A stretch of 64,000 nt of DNA, from positions 930,001-994,000 of the forward strand of contig CAXXOK010000010.1 in the NCBI GenBank assembly GCA_963664595.2, in the 5' to 3' direction. A program made the position numbers and the translations under genes. Shown here in pieces: positions 42,677 through 50,558 of the stretch (position 1 is the first letter of the stretch; every line of letters begins with the position of its first letter). The stretch is from CAXXOK01 sp963664595 (lineage in GTDB: Bacteria > Bacillota > Clostridia > Christensenellales > Aristaeellaceae). Under the pieces are notes generated by a model that was given only the letters and a program-made list of their open reading frames with translations, searched no databases and had not been told where the DNA came from.

Positions 42677-43364
42677 TTTTTTCTCCATAGTAATGGCAAC
42701 AAAACGATACAGGACATTCCATACATTTGGGGCGTGACTTGCAGACTTTCTTACCCAGAGCGAGTAAATAGGTATGTACATCCCTAAAAATTTCAATGTC
42801 TTTTGGGATTTGCGTCTCAATACAAGCTCTGATCTCCTCATATTGTGTTGCTGATGCAGGCACTATTCCAAGTCTTGAACTGACGCGACCTACATTAACA
42901 TCAATCGGAAGAAACATTTTCCCAAACCCTAACTCAAGCATACAATCAGCAGTCTTTGTTCCAACCCCTGGCATCTTTAGGAGTTCCTGCCTGATAGTTT
43001 CTGGTTCATAATCGAGGAGTTTATCTAGGTTTCCATTATAGTTTTGGATAATGTAATCTGCAATCCCCTTAATTGCTTTTGCCTTATGCTTATATAGCCC
43101 TACTGAGTGCAGGCATTTCTCAATTTCCGTAACAGAGGCGTTTGCAATTGATTGAATGCTATCAAAGCGATTAAATAATATGTTCGCGCCAATCAATTCA
43201 TTTTCTAGGGTCGTTCTCTGTGAAATGATTATTTGAACAAGCACATGCCAATATTGCCTTCTTCTGAGAGGATCTGGATGATCAAATCTAGGATATGTCT
43301 GTATTTCATTGTAATCAAAGTGTTTTCTTAATATGTCAACAACTTCGAGAAGACTGCAGGTCAT
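42669..43364 (-). CDS. Endonuclease III-like DNA glycosylase (HhH-GPD, [4Fe-4S])
   Basis: 231 residues. The helix-hairpin-helix LLKMPGVGTKTADCMLELGFG carries the catalytic Lys, and LPIDVNVGRVSSRLG carries the catalytic Asp. The C-terminal Cys set CKSRPKCMECPVSFCC is the iron-sulfur cluster loop. All features of a bifunctional Nth-type glycosylase/AP lyase are present. It acts on damaged or modified pyrimidines in known relatives. A host genome normally has its own Nth, and this AT-rich copy inside an operon with nucleotide-modifying genes suggests a dedicated substrate. It overlaps L7Ae-ASCH by four bases and the radical SAM gene by eight. Confidence 0.88.
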   Translation of the reverse strand: MTCSLLEVVDILRKHFDYNEIQTYPRFDHPDPLRRRQYWHVLVQIIISQRTTLENELIGANILFNRFDSIQSIANASVTEIEKCLHSVGLYKHKAKAIKGIADYIIQNYNGNLDKLLDYEPETIRQELLKMPGVGTKTADCMLELGFGKMFLPIDVNVGRVSSRLGIVPASATQYEEIRACIETQIPKDIEIFRDVHTYLLALGKKVCKSRPKCMECPVSFCCHYYGEKNE

Positions 43365-44056
43365 GGTTTTTCTCCAATATAAGCAAATCTGTAATATGTA
43401 ATCTGTGAATCCTCAGTGAAGCGGTCATAGACAGCTTTCATCTCATACAATATAGTCTCATACTCATGAGGCCACTCGCAATGGAGAATGTCATCTCTGT
43501 TGGCCACTTCATGAAACTTGAGCCATTGGACCTCAAGGATCTTCACATATCCGCATATACAATCATCTGGCATTGATACTATTGGAAGCACATTATTCGA
43601 CGGTATGCGATATCCAAGTCTTAAAGTTCCTTGTTTTTCGCCATCTGTGATATATTGGATAAATTTCTCCCTAAATCTTAAAACTGTCTCGACTCGATAT
43701 ATATAAGGAATAACGCTATTAACTAATTTAGTTTTAACAAGTGAAGTTATATCAAAACTCTGATATATTGGAGAAATTCCGAAATTTGTAATTGAAACGG
43801 AAGAGGCACCAACTGCTATTCCAGCAGATTGTCCTAACTCCGTACAACTCAAGTCTAGAAATATCGGTGTTCCTTTTTGTTTTGCTAAAATAGATATATT
43901 ATCTATAATCGCATTATCGTCTATGTCGTTACCTAAAAAAACCATTTGTGCCGTGTTTCGTTCCAGTGTCCGAATACATGCCAAAACGCCAATGCTAATT
44001 GAACCATATTTCTTTGCATTTTTAATAATTTCACTATATTGGGATTTCTCTTCCAT
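43361..44056 (-). CDS. L7Ae/L30e-like domain fused to an ASCH/PUA-like domain
   Basis: 231 residues, first gene of the operon. Residues ~15-95 read as an L7Ae/L30e/Gadd45 fold: SISIGVLACIRTLERNTAQMVFLGNDIDD, then KGTPIFLDLSCTELGQSAGIAVGASSVSI, which has the LG.a.G motif that contacts kink-turn RNA. Residues ~140-231 (RLGYRIPSNN, CICGYVKILEVQWLKFHEV, ITYYRFAYI) resemble an ASCH domain of the PUA-like superfamily, which recognises modified bases or nucleosides. The combination points to RNA or modified-nucleotide recognition. The ASCH call is weaker than the L7Ae call. The gene follows a clear promoter with a 125-base leader. Confidence 0.6.
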   Translation of the reverse strand: MEEKSQYSEIIKNAKKYGSISIGVLACIRTLERNTAQMVFLGNDIDDNAIIDNISILAKQKGTPIFLDLSCTELGQSAGIAVGASSVSITNFGISPIYQSFDITSLVKTKLVNSVIPYIYRVETVLRFREKFIQYITDGEKQGTLRLGYRIPSNNVLPIVSMPDDCICGYVKILEVQWLKFHEVANRDDILHCEWPHEYETILYEMKAVYDRFTEDSQITYYRFAYIGEKP

Positions 44057-44187
44057 GTTATAGTTCTTTCCTAATAGCGTAATAGAAGATTGAGGGAGTC
44101 AATATAGCTGCCACGACCTCTCATCCCCCCTCGGCACAACATCATCGGCTTTATACCTTAGTGGCATGTTTTGGTAAATCTTGTACT

Positions 44188-44216
44188 ATAATAGCACTAG
44201 AAGTCCCATAAGTCAA
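44188..44216 (-). promoter_or_regulatory. Sigma-70 promoter of the seven-gene operon
   Basis: On the minus strand TTGACT (44216-44211), a 17-base spacer and TATTAT (44193-44188). Transcription should start near 44181, leaving about 125 bases of 5' leader before the L7Ae-ASCH start, long enough for a structured element such as a kink-turn. No other promoter is evident inside the operon. Confidence 0.75.
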
Positions 44217-44345
44217 TTAAAGATTAGCGGTTTATAACATATTGTTTTTCGCATGTTTTGTTTATTCATCCCTTGTTGATAAGAAGTTACCAAAGGTGAT
44301 TATAACAAACGACATACCTCGTTCTTATGTTAACTTTTAGTCGCG

Positions 44346-46136
44346 TTAAAAATCGCTGTCTAGGAAGCCATATCTTCCATGTTTTGTGTCCTTGGTGAAT
44401 CTGATCACATTTGCATTGCTGTAGTCAATGTCTGGGATTGTATTCTCAGCAATGATCGTCTGACCATATGTCTGGTTATCAATCAAGTATCTGAATAGTG
44501 ATTCTTTCATTCCGTCAGTGGCCATTTCTTCAGCGGTCTCGGTCTCCTCAAGCAACGATAGAATTGGCGAGTCTAGAACCAACAAGCGAGGAGCATGTTT
44601 CGCATGAATTGACAGGTATTTCATCATCACAAAAGCGAGCACGGTGTTGAGAAAAGCTCGATAGCCTTTGCCTTCCATTTTCTTTTTCTTTCCATTGACG
44701 ACCAAGTCACATGAATCAACAGATAGACGGCCTGAAATATAACTCGGAAAAGCGCAATTACGCAACATGTCATCAACATATTCATTTATTTTGTCAATGA
44801 CCTTTCCAGTCAGAAAATCTCTAGGTTCGTATTCTTTGAGGTCTGCTTCGCTGGTTTCTTCTTGGAAAGCATCCGCATTAAGCTCAATTGAGAATCTACG
44901 CATAGCTTCCATTTCGCCTTGCCAATGAAGTGCTCGACTATAGTTTCCCAAAGAGGTTTTAAGTTCACTAATACGAGGGTTAAATTGTGTATTGATGAGA
45001 TCCATAACATTTGAATTCTGGCCATGTAATGAGTTTAATCTTATTTCTAACTCGGATATTTCGCTCTCGATCTCATTTTCGGCTGCTTGAAGATCTTTCA
45101 GCTGCAGCTTTATACGTTCAAGTTCACCAGCAGATGCCTCTGCGTGATTGCTGTGATCCTGACACTCTATGCTACTTTCACAGAACGGACATATGGCGAC
45201 CTGTTCGTTGTATGATACAGTTTGCTCACCATGAACTATAAACTCAAGCCTTTGAATGTCGGAAAGATATTGAGTTTTAAGTGATGCATAGCGATCCCGT
45301 AAAAATGTCGCTTCTTCTAGTTGTTTGCTTACCGCGTAGATATTTTCAAGCAATGCTCGGCTTTCATTAGATGCATGGATGATTTTACGTTCATTATCAT
45401 CAATAGCGACCATAATATCTTGAATCTTTTTCTCAATATCAGTTGCTGGCATCAGCAGAAGTTTATCATTTAAATCGGCGTTTTGTTCGGACAAAGTAGC
45501 GACTTTTTTGTTTATGTAATCAATTACGGCCTCCTTTTTTGCGGCTTGAATATCCTTATCATCTTTCGGGAGTTCCGTATACTCATCAGTTCCTGCAACT
45601 AAGAAACGCAGGGACGATAATACAGAAGATAACGTTGGAAATGGAGAACCTTTTAGAATGCAGTCCTTTTTAAAAATACTCCCTTCATCGATAGAAAAAA
45701 CATGCCAAATTACCCTCCATGTCAAATTTGCTGTCTTGAATTTCTTTGTTGAAATTATTCTATGAGATTCCTCAATCCCGATTAATCCAAGAAATAGTTG
45801 ATTCATCTCACCATTGGAATAACTATAACTACCAGCCTTGATACTTGGATGGTCACTGTAGACTGTTGCTTTTGTTTTTCCTTTTTCAAGGGGGCGGTCG
45901 ATGGTAAGCTCAAAACCAGTGTCAGTTAACAATGTCGCAGAGATAGTGTCATACCCTAATGCTTCCTGAAACGGCACATCATCTGCACCAAAAATATAGT
46001 CAATACAAGCAAGAACATGACTTTTCCCTGTATTAGATGGCCCACAAATAATATTTACACCATTGATTAGGTCAATGGTCGCTTTTCGCTTCCCCTGCCC
46101 TTCCGCAGAGACTTCTTTGAAATAGAAACTACTCAT
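44346..46136 (-). CDS. ABC-3C system SMC-like ATPase with zinc hook
   Basis: 596 residues. The N-terminal ATPase half has IICGPSNTGKSHVLACIDYIFGADDVP (Walker A with the following IDYIFG common to this family). A long coiled coil (about residues 210-430) contains CPFCESSIEC, a Rad50-like zinc-hook motif. The C-terminal half has RAFLNTVLAFVMMKYL and LLVLDSPILSL as Walker B. This is the ATPase of three-component ABC-3C conflict systems. Overlap with the middle-component gene by eight bases and the order CTD protein - middle component - ATPase confirm the assignment. It probably responds to invading DNA. Confidence 0.85.
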   Translation of the reverse strand: MSSFYFKEVSAEGQGKRKATIDLINGVNIICGPSNTGKSHVLACIDYIFGADDVPFQEALGYDTISATLLTDTGFELTIDRPLEKGKTKATVYSDHPSIKAGSYSYSNGEMNQLFLGLIGIEESHRIISTKKFKTANLTWRVIWHVFSIDEGSIFKKDCILKGSPFPTLSSVLSSLRFLVAGTDEYTELPKDDKDIQAAKKEAVIDYINKKVATLSEQNADLNDKLLLMPATDIEKKIQDIMVAIDDNERKIIHASNESRALLENIYAVSKQLEEATFLRDRYASLKTQYLSDIQRLEFIVHGEQTVSYNEQVAICPFCESSIECQDHSNHAEASAGELERIKLQLKDLQAAENEIESEISELEIRLNSLHGQNSNVMDLINTQFNPRISELKTSLGNYSRALHWQGEMEAMRRFSIELNADAFQEETSEADLKEYEPRDFLTGKVIDKINEYVDDMLRNCAFPSYISGRLSVDSCDLVVNGKKKKMEGKGYRAFLNTVLAFVMMKYLSIHAKHAPRLLVLDSPILSLLEETETAEEMATDGMKESLFRYLIDNQTYGQTIIAENTIPDIDYSNANVIRFTKDTKHGRYGFLDSDF

Positions 46137-46587
46137 TGAACGTTACTCTCCTTAATGCTTTCGCGGCTCTATGATTGATATCCGTTATTAACATTTGTTC
46201 GGTTTTGTTAACAGCATAGGCACATGCACGTTTTGCGTATATCTTATATTGACAAGCATATTCCCCGTCTAGCAGAAGGACATGTTCACACCCACGTTCG
46301 TTTATTTCATACTTAAATCCTTCGCTTGTGTCACTTGGTATGATCATTCCCTTACGAAACAAATCGACAAGCGATGCCTTAACGAGAGTGCGTCTGGAAG
46401 CATATTCACTAAACCTTAGATCATTATCACCGTTGAGGTTAGTATCAGAAATTTGGAAGCTCTTGCCATAGGTTGTGATGAAATCTAATGCAGCTAACCT
46501 ATCCGCCGGGGACGGGCTATTTATAACACTCAACAATATCAAGATACGTAGTGATAGTTCAAATGTGGTGTTGAATACTCTACTCAT
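46129..46587 (-). CDS. ABC-3C middle component
   Basis: 152 residues. NTTFELSLRILILLSVINSPSPADRLAALDFITTYG is the recognisable start of the winged-helix 'middle component' of ABC-3C systems. The rest (KASLVDLFRKGMI, INERGCEHVLLL) is consistent with a winged helix. It overlaps both partner genes, so the three are made together. It likely bridges the sensor/effector protein and the SMC-like ATPase. Confidence 0.8.
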   Translation of the reverse strand: MSRVFNTTFELSLRILILLSVINSPSPADRLAALDFITTYGKSFQISDTNLNGDNDLRFSEYASRRTLVKASLVDLFRKGMIIPSDTSEGFKYEINERGCEHVLLLDGEYACQYKIYAKRACAYAVNKTEQMLITDINHRAAKALRRVTFNE

Positions 46588-47575
46588 CTTTTTTTAACCA
46601 CCCATCGAGTCTTTCTTCATTGACTAATATGTGACACACGCCTTTTCGTTGGTTTATTCCGATCCAAGCTGTTTCACGCGCCAGCCAACAGCGATCCAAT
46701 TGTATGGTTGCAGATTGCCCCATAACCTTATTAAGCCTTTCAAATCCACTCTTGTAAGAATCTTCCCAGACTTCGATAATGCCGCTGTGTATCTCCTCTT
46801 CAAGAATATTAAATTGATTCGGGAAATCCTCGGTATATATGTCCCGCGCAGCTCGACGAACACTCTCCGCCGCATAGTAATTCTTGCGTTGCCGGCTGAA
46901 ATTGTCTTTATATCTCGTGTATCCATCGAGAGCTTCAACCGATAAAGGTGGACACTTTTCATGATCAGTATATGCTTCAAGCAACGCTGTTACATATGGT
47001 AATTCTTCCTCTGTAACATCTGCAGGGGGAACAAGCACAGTAAGAAGAGGAGAATGATGTTTAATTTGTGATGCACTGTCTTGAGTTTCGCCAGACGGGC
47101 TTTGCGAAACCGAAGACTTATCTTGTTTGTTTTTTATCTTAACAGTGAATAGGATCAAGTCAGACAAGAACCTTGCCAAATTATCCTCTGTGGCATTAGT
47201 TAACAGTTTGTCCCTTGTGGCATCAGCGATAGCCTTATCATCATTAATTAAATCTACTAAACCTTTAATCAACTGCGCTTCAAGCCCCATAGAAATGCCC
47301 ACGAGAACACTCGAAGAAAAATATTGATGAATACTATCTGTTACAGCCTTGTTCTCTGAGGCTCTTCTTAATTTAGATGAAATGTTGGCTTCTCTATTAA
47401 CGAGTCTACTGGCCGCAGATTTGTTTATGTAGCATTGCTCTCCAGTTTTATCAGTCAACTTCATCGGCAGAACAATAGCATTGAGAAGCAGATTTATTAA
47501 ATCCTCGTCGGAAATGCTGTCATGCCATACCTTTTTCAATTCGTTCACATAGGAACTGAAAACAAAATCACTCAT
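46580..47575 (-). CDS. ABC-3C system effector/CTD-containing protein
   Basis: 331 residues, first gene of the operon (RBS AGGTGAAA). The N-terminal ~170 residues are helical without a known domain (LVGISMGLEAQLIKGLVDLIN). The C-terminal part from about 225 (LSVEALDGYTRYKDNFSRQRKNYYAAESVRRAARDIY) through FNILEEEIHSGIIEVWEDSY fits the conserved C-terminal domain that links effectors to the ABC-3C middle component. The variable N-terminal region would be the effector. I cannot assign its activity, and no nuclease motif is apparent. Confidence 0.78.
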   Translation of the reverse strand: MSDFVFSSYVNELKKVWHDSISDEDLINLLLNAIVLPMKLTDKTGEQCYINKSAASRLVNREANISSKLRRASENKAVTDSIHQYFSSSVLVGISMGLEAQLIKGLVDLINDDKAIADATRDKLLTNATEDNLARFLSDLILFTVKIKNKQDKSSVSQSPSGETQDSASQIKHHSPLLTVLVPPADVTEEELPYVTALLEAYTDHEKCPPLSVEALDGYTRYKDNFSRQRKNYYAAESVRRAARDIYTEDFPNQFNILEEEIHSGIIEVWEDSYKSGFERLNKVMGQSATIQLDRCWLARETAWIGINQRKGVCHILVNEERLDGWLKKDE

Positions 47576-47728
47576 TTTTCACCTATCAAAAACGCAACTT
47601 TGTGCCAACTTCTTTACAACTCGTGTGTAACGACGGAACTCCTTGCGCCAGATAAAATCATGATGTCGACAAGTACTGCATTGCATGCAAGCACCGAGAA
47701 CTCACTCAGCTAAGTGGAAGAAAATGTT

Positions 47729-47848
47729 ATGAACAGAATAACACAGGTTAATGCGGGATACAACATTATCTCCACGATTGCAAAGAGAATTGTACCAATA
47801 GACACGGCATATTACTACAAGGAGATCAATGCACATGAAAGCATGTAA
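47729..47848 (+). CDS. Small ORF at the cargo/prophage junction, 39 residues
   Basis: The ATG at 47729 opens MNRITQVNAGYNIISTIAKR and ends overlapping the SNF2 helicase start. No strong RBS is present. Its position suggests a remnant of a truncated phage gene or a coupling peptide, and I recognise no family. Confidence 0.3.
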   Translation: MNRITQVNAGYNIISTIAKRIVPIDTAYYYKEINAHESM

Positions 47849-49292
47849 CCTCAATCACTCTATGATGGTCAGTGCAACTCCCTATAAACACCAATCCGAA
47901 GCCTACCGTTTCGTATGCGATACCTACGGTCTGGGCAATCACAACCAAATATCGAGCGGCGCGGCCTTGCTCATGGAAATGGGCTGCGGAAAAACACTCA
48001 CCACCATCGGCATCATCGGCAGGCTTTCAGCGGAAGGCAAAGTTCGAAAGGTGCTGATTGTCGCGCCACTGTCCATTGTATCGGTCTGGCGGGACGAGCT
48101 TGCGAAGTTCGCGGGCTTTACGTTTGAAGCGCATATCCTGCAGGGCAGCGTTGCCAAGAAGGCGGAGGTTCTGGCAAACCTTCCGAAAAACCGCTTGCAG
48201 CTCGTCATTGTGAATTATGAATCCGCATGGCGGCTGGAAGGACAACTCGCAGACTTTACTCCCGACATGATCGTCGCGGACGAGGCACACAAGCTGAAAA
48301 CACATAACACCAAACAATCCAAGGCCATGCACAGACTGGGTGCCAAGGCCAAATACACCCTGCTGCTTACGGGAACCATCATCACGAATAAAGCCATTGA
48401 TGTGTTTTCGCAGTACAAGTTCCTCAATCCCGCCATCTTCGGGCAAAGCTTCTATACGTTCCGCAATCGGTATTTCAATATGGTCGGATACGGCGGATAT
48501 ACACCCGTGCTCAAACGTGAAATGGAAAGCGAGCTTATGGATAGGTTGCATTCCATCGCCTATCGCACGACTAAAGCGGAGTGCCTGGACTTGCCCGAAA
48601 CCACGGATATCATCCGGGCAGTGGAGCTCGAGCCTTTCGCACAGAGCCTGTACCGCGATTTGGTCAAGGATAGCTACGCGCAGCTGGCGGAGGGAGAGGT
48701 CACGGCAACCAACATTCTCACGCGCCTGTTGCGGCTTTCGCAGCTGACGGGTGGCTTCCTCAGTGATGACGACCGCACGACGACTGCCGTCAGCAAGGCA
48801 AAGCTGGATGCGCTCTCCGACATCCTTGACGAAGCGATGAACGAGGAGCAGAAGGTTGTGGTCATCGCCCGGTTCCTCCCGGAACTCCATGCCATTGAGA
48901 AGCTTCTAGCCAAGAAAGGCATTGCCTACTCGCTCATTTGCGGCGGCGTGAAAGACCGCGATGTACAGGTCAGCGCGTTTCAGAACGATCCCGAGGTGAA
49001 GGTGTTCGTCGGCCAGATCGCAACGGCTGGACTTGGCATTACGCTGACCGCCGCCAGCACTATGGTTTTCTACTCGCTTGACTATTCCATGTCCAATTTC
49101 GAGCAGACCAAAGCCCGCATCCACCGCGTCGGGCAAAAGCGCAACTGCTCCTACCTATACCTCATTGCCAAGAACACGGTTGACGAGAAGGTCTTGCAGG
49201 CGCTCCGCTCCAAGGCGGATCTGGCCAAGACCCTCGTAGACGATTACAAGCGCGGTAACAACCCGTTCTTTGGAAAGGAGGTGAAGGAATGA
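47829..49292 (+). CDS. Phage SNF2-family helicase
   Basis: 487 residues. Motifs are MEMGCGKTLTTIGII (motif I), VADEAHKLK (II, DEAH), LLLTGTIITN (III), VVVIARFLPELHAIEKLL (IV), ITLTAASTMVFYSLDYS (V) and QTKARIHRVGQKRNCSYLYLI (VI). The compact length is typical of the SNF2-like helicases at the start of replication modules in Clostridia and Bacillus phages. It should translocate on double-stranded DNA with ATP. AAGGAG precedes ATG 47829. The stop overlaps the next start by four bases. Confidence 0.92.
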   Translation: MHMKACNLNHSMMVSATPYKHQSEAYRFVCDTYGLGNHNQISSGAALLMEMGCGKTLTTIGIIGRLSAEGKVRKVLIVAPLSIVSVWRDELAKFAGFTFEAHILQGSVAKKAEVLANLPKNRLQLVIVNYESAWRLEGQLADFTPDMIVADEAHKLKTHNTKQSKAMHRLGAKAKYTLLLTGTIITNKAIDVFSQYKFLNPAIFGQSFYTFRNRYFNMVGYGGYTPVLKREMESELMDRLHSIAYRTTKAECLDLPETTDIIRAVELEPFAQSLYRDLVKDSYAQLAEGEVTATNILTRLLRLSQLTGGFLSDDDRTTTAVSKAKLDALSDILDEAMNEEQKVVVIARFLPELHAIEKLLAKKGIAYSLICGGVKDRDVQVSAFQNDPEVKVFVGQIATAGLGITLTAASTMVFYSLDYSMSNFEQTKARIHRVGQKRNCSYLYLIAKNTVDEKVLQALRSKADLAKTLVDDYKRGNNPFFGKEVKE

Positions 49293-49696
49293 GCGACAGG
49301 CTGTTTACACTGGCCGACCGCCTCAAAGAGCTGCGGAACGCCAAGCAGGAGGCCGAGCAGCGCGTAAAGGAGCTCAACGCCGCCATTGACGACGTGGACT
49401 ACGAACTGTCCGAACTCATGGCACAGACCGAAACGCAGAGCTTCTCCCGCGCGGGTACGATGTTCTACCTGACGACCAAAACCCGCGCATCCGCAAAGGC
49501 AGACCGCAAGACGGAACTTTACGACCAGCTTAAGGCACAGGGCTTCGGAGACATGGTCTACGAGACGGTTAATGCCAACTCGCTGTCCGCGTTCGTGAAG
49601 GAACAGACGGCAGAAAACGGCGATGCGATGCCCTCGTGGCTCGACGGGCTGGTAACGCTGTTTGAGAAAACCACTGTCGGCGTCAGGCGCGGATGA
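49289..49696 (+). CDS. Phage coiled-coil protein of unknown function
   Basis: 135 residues. The N-terminal half is a predicted coiled coil (LADRLKELRNAKQEAEQRVKELNAAIDDVDYEL). The C-terminal half (KTELYDQLKAQGFGDMVYETVNANSLSAFVKEQ) resembles the Gp157/YqaJ-neighbour type small proteins of phage replication modules. It overlaps the SNF2 gene by four bases. No enzymatic motif is seen. It probably accompanies the helicase or single-strand-binding proteins. Confidence 0.75.
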   Translation: MSDRLFTLADRLKELRNAKQEAEQRVKELNAAIDDVDYELSELMAQTETQSFSRAGTMFYLTTKTRASAKADRKTELYDQLKAQGFGDMVYETVNANSLSAFVKEQTAENGDAMPSWLDGLVTLFEKTTVGVRRG

Positions 49697-49770
49697 CCGC
49701 CCAGCAAAGAGCAAAGCACAGCGAAACAGGGATGGCTTTCACATATAGATTGAATTTGGAGGAAAATATC

Positions 49771-50505
49771 ATGAGTAAGAATGAACTGGCAACCACCAAC
49801 AGTGGATACCTGTGTTTGAAGGAGTTCGATTTCGCTGATACCCTGTCCCAGGAACTGGACGGCCTTGAGGGCGGCTTTGAGCGCATCAAGATTCCCAGCG
49901 CTGGGAGTACGGTGTTCGAAGTTCCCGGCGATGATCCGTCTGAGCCTGACTCGGTCAAGGAGTTCTCGGCGGTCATCCTCTACCACCATCCGCTCTACGC
50001 CTACTACAAGAGCAAGTACTCCGGCGGCAACCAGCCGCCCGACTGCGGAAGCTTCGACGGTGTGATCGGCAACGGCGATCCCGGCGGGCAATGTGCGTCC
50101 TGCCCCTACAATCAGTTTGGTACGGGTGAGAACGGCAGCAAAGCCTGCAAGAACCGCCGCCGCATCTATGTCCTTCGCGAGGGCGAGATCTTCCCGATGA
50201 TCCTCTCGCTGCCCACAGGCTCGCTGAAAGAGTTCAGTCGCTATATCAAGCGTCTGCTCAGCAAAGGGAAGAAATCGAATGCCGTCGTCACGCGGTTCAG
50301 CCTGAAAAAAGTGACGAACAACAGCGGCATCACCTACTCGCAGGCGCACTTCACGACGGACAGGGTGCTTTCGCCCGAGGAAGCCGCGCTCATCGAAAAC
50401 CTGTCTGAGCAGGTTAAGGCATACAGCCATACCATCGGGTTTGACAATGCCGACGCCCCGACTGTAGACGCGGAAACAGGCGAAATCATTCAGCCCCTGA
50501 AGTAA
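49771..50505 (+). CDS. Phage zinc-binding DNA-replication protein (SSB-like)
   Basis: 244 residues from ATG 49771 with TTGGAGG as RBS. The longer open frame starting at 49693 is not needed. A Cys cluster (CGSFDGVIGNGDPGGQCASC, then KACKNRRRIYVL) is followed by a beta-rich segment and an acidic C-terminus (DAPTVDAETGEIIQPLK), as in single-strand-binding proteins of clostridial phages. Its place between helicase and polymerase supports a replication role. The specific DNA-binding mode is inferred. Confidence 0.65.
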   Translation: MSKNELATTNSGYLCLKEFDFADTLSQELDGLEGGFERIKIPSAGSTVFEVPGDDPSEPDSVKEFSAVILYHHPLYAYYKSKYSGGNQPPDCGSFDGVIGNGDPGGQCASCPYNQFGTGENGSKACKNRRRIYVLREGEIFPMILSLPTGSLKEFSRYIKRLLSKGKKSNAVVTRFSLKKVTNNSGITYSQAHFTTDRVLSPEEAALIENLSEQVKAYSHTIGFDNADAPTVDAETGEIIQPLK

Positions 50506-50558
50506 CACAGCGGCGGGGCGCATCGCAGGGTGCGCCCCGCACGCAGAAAGGAAATGTA

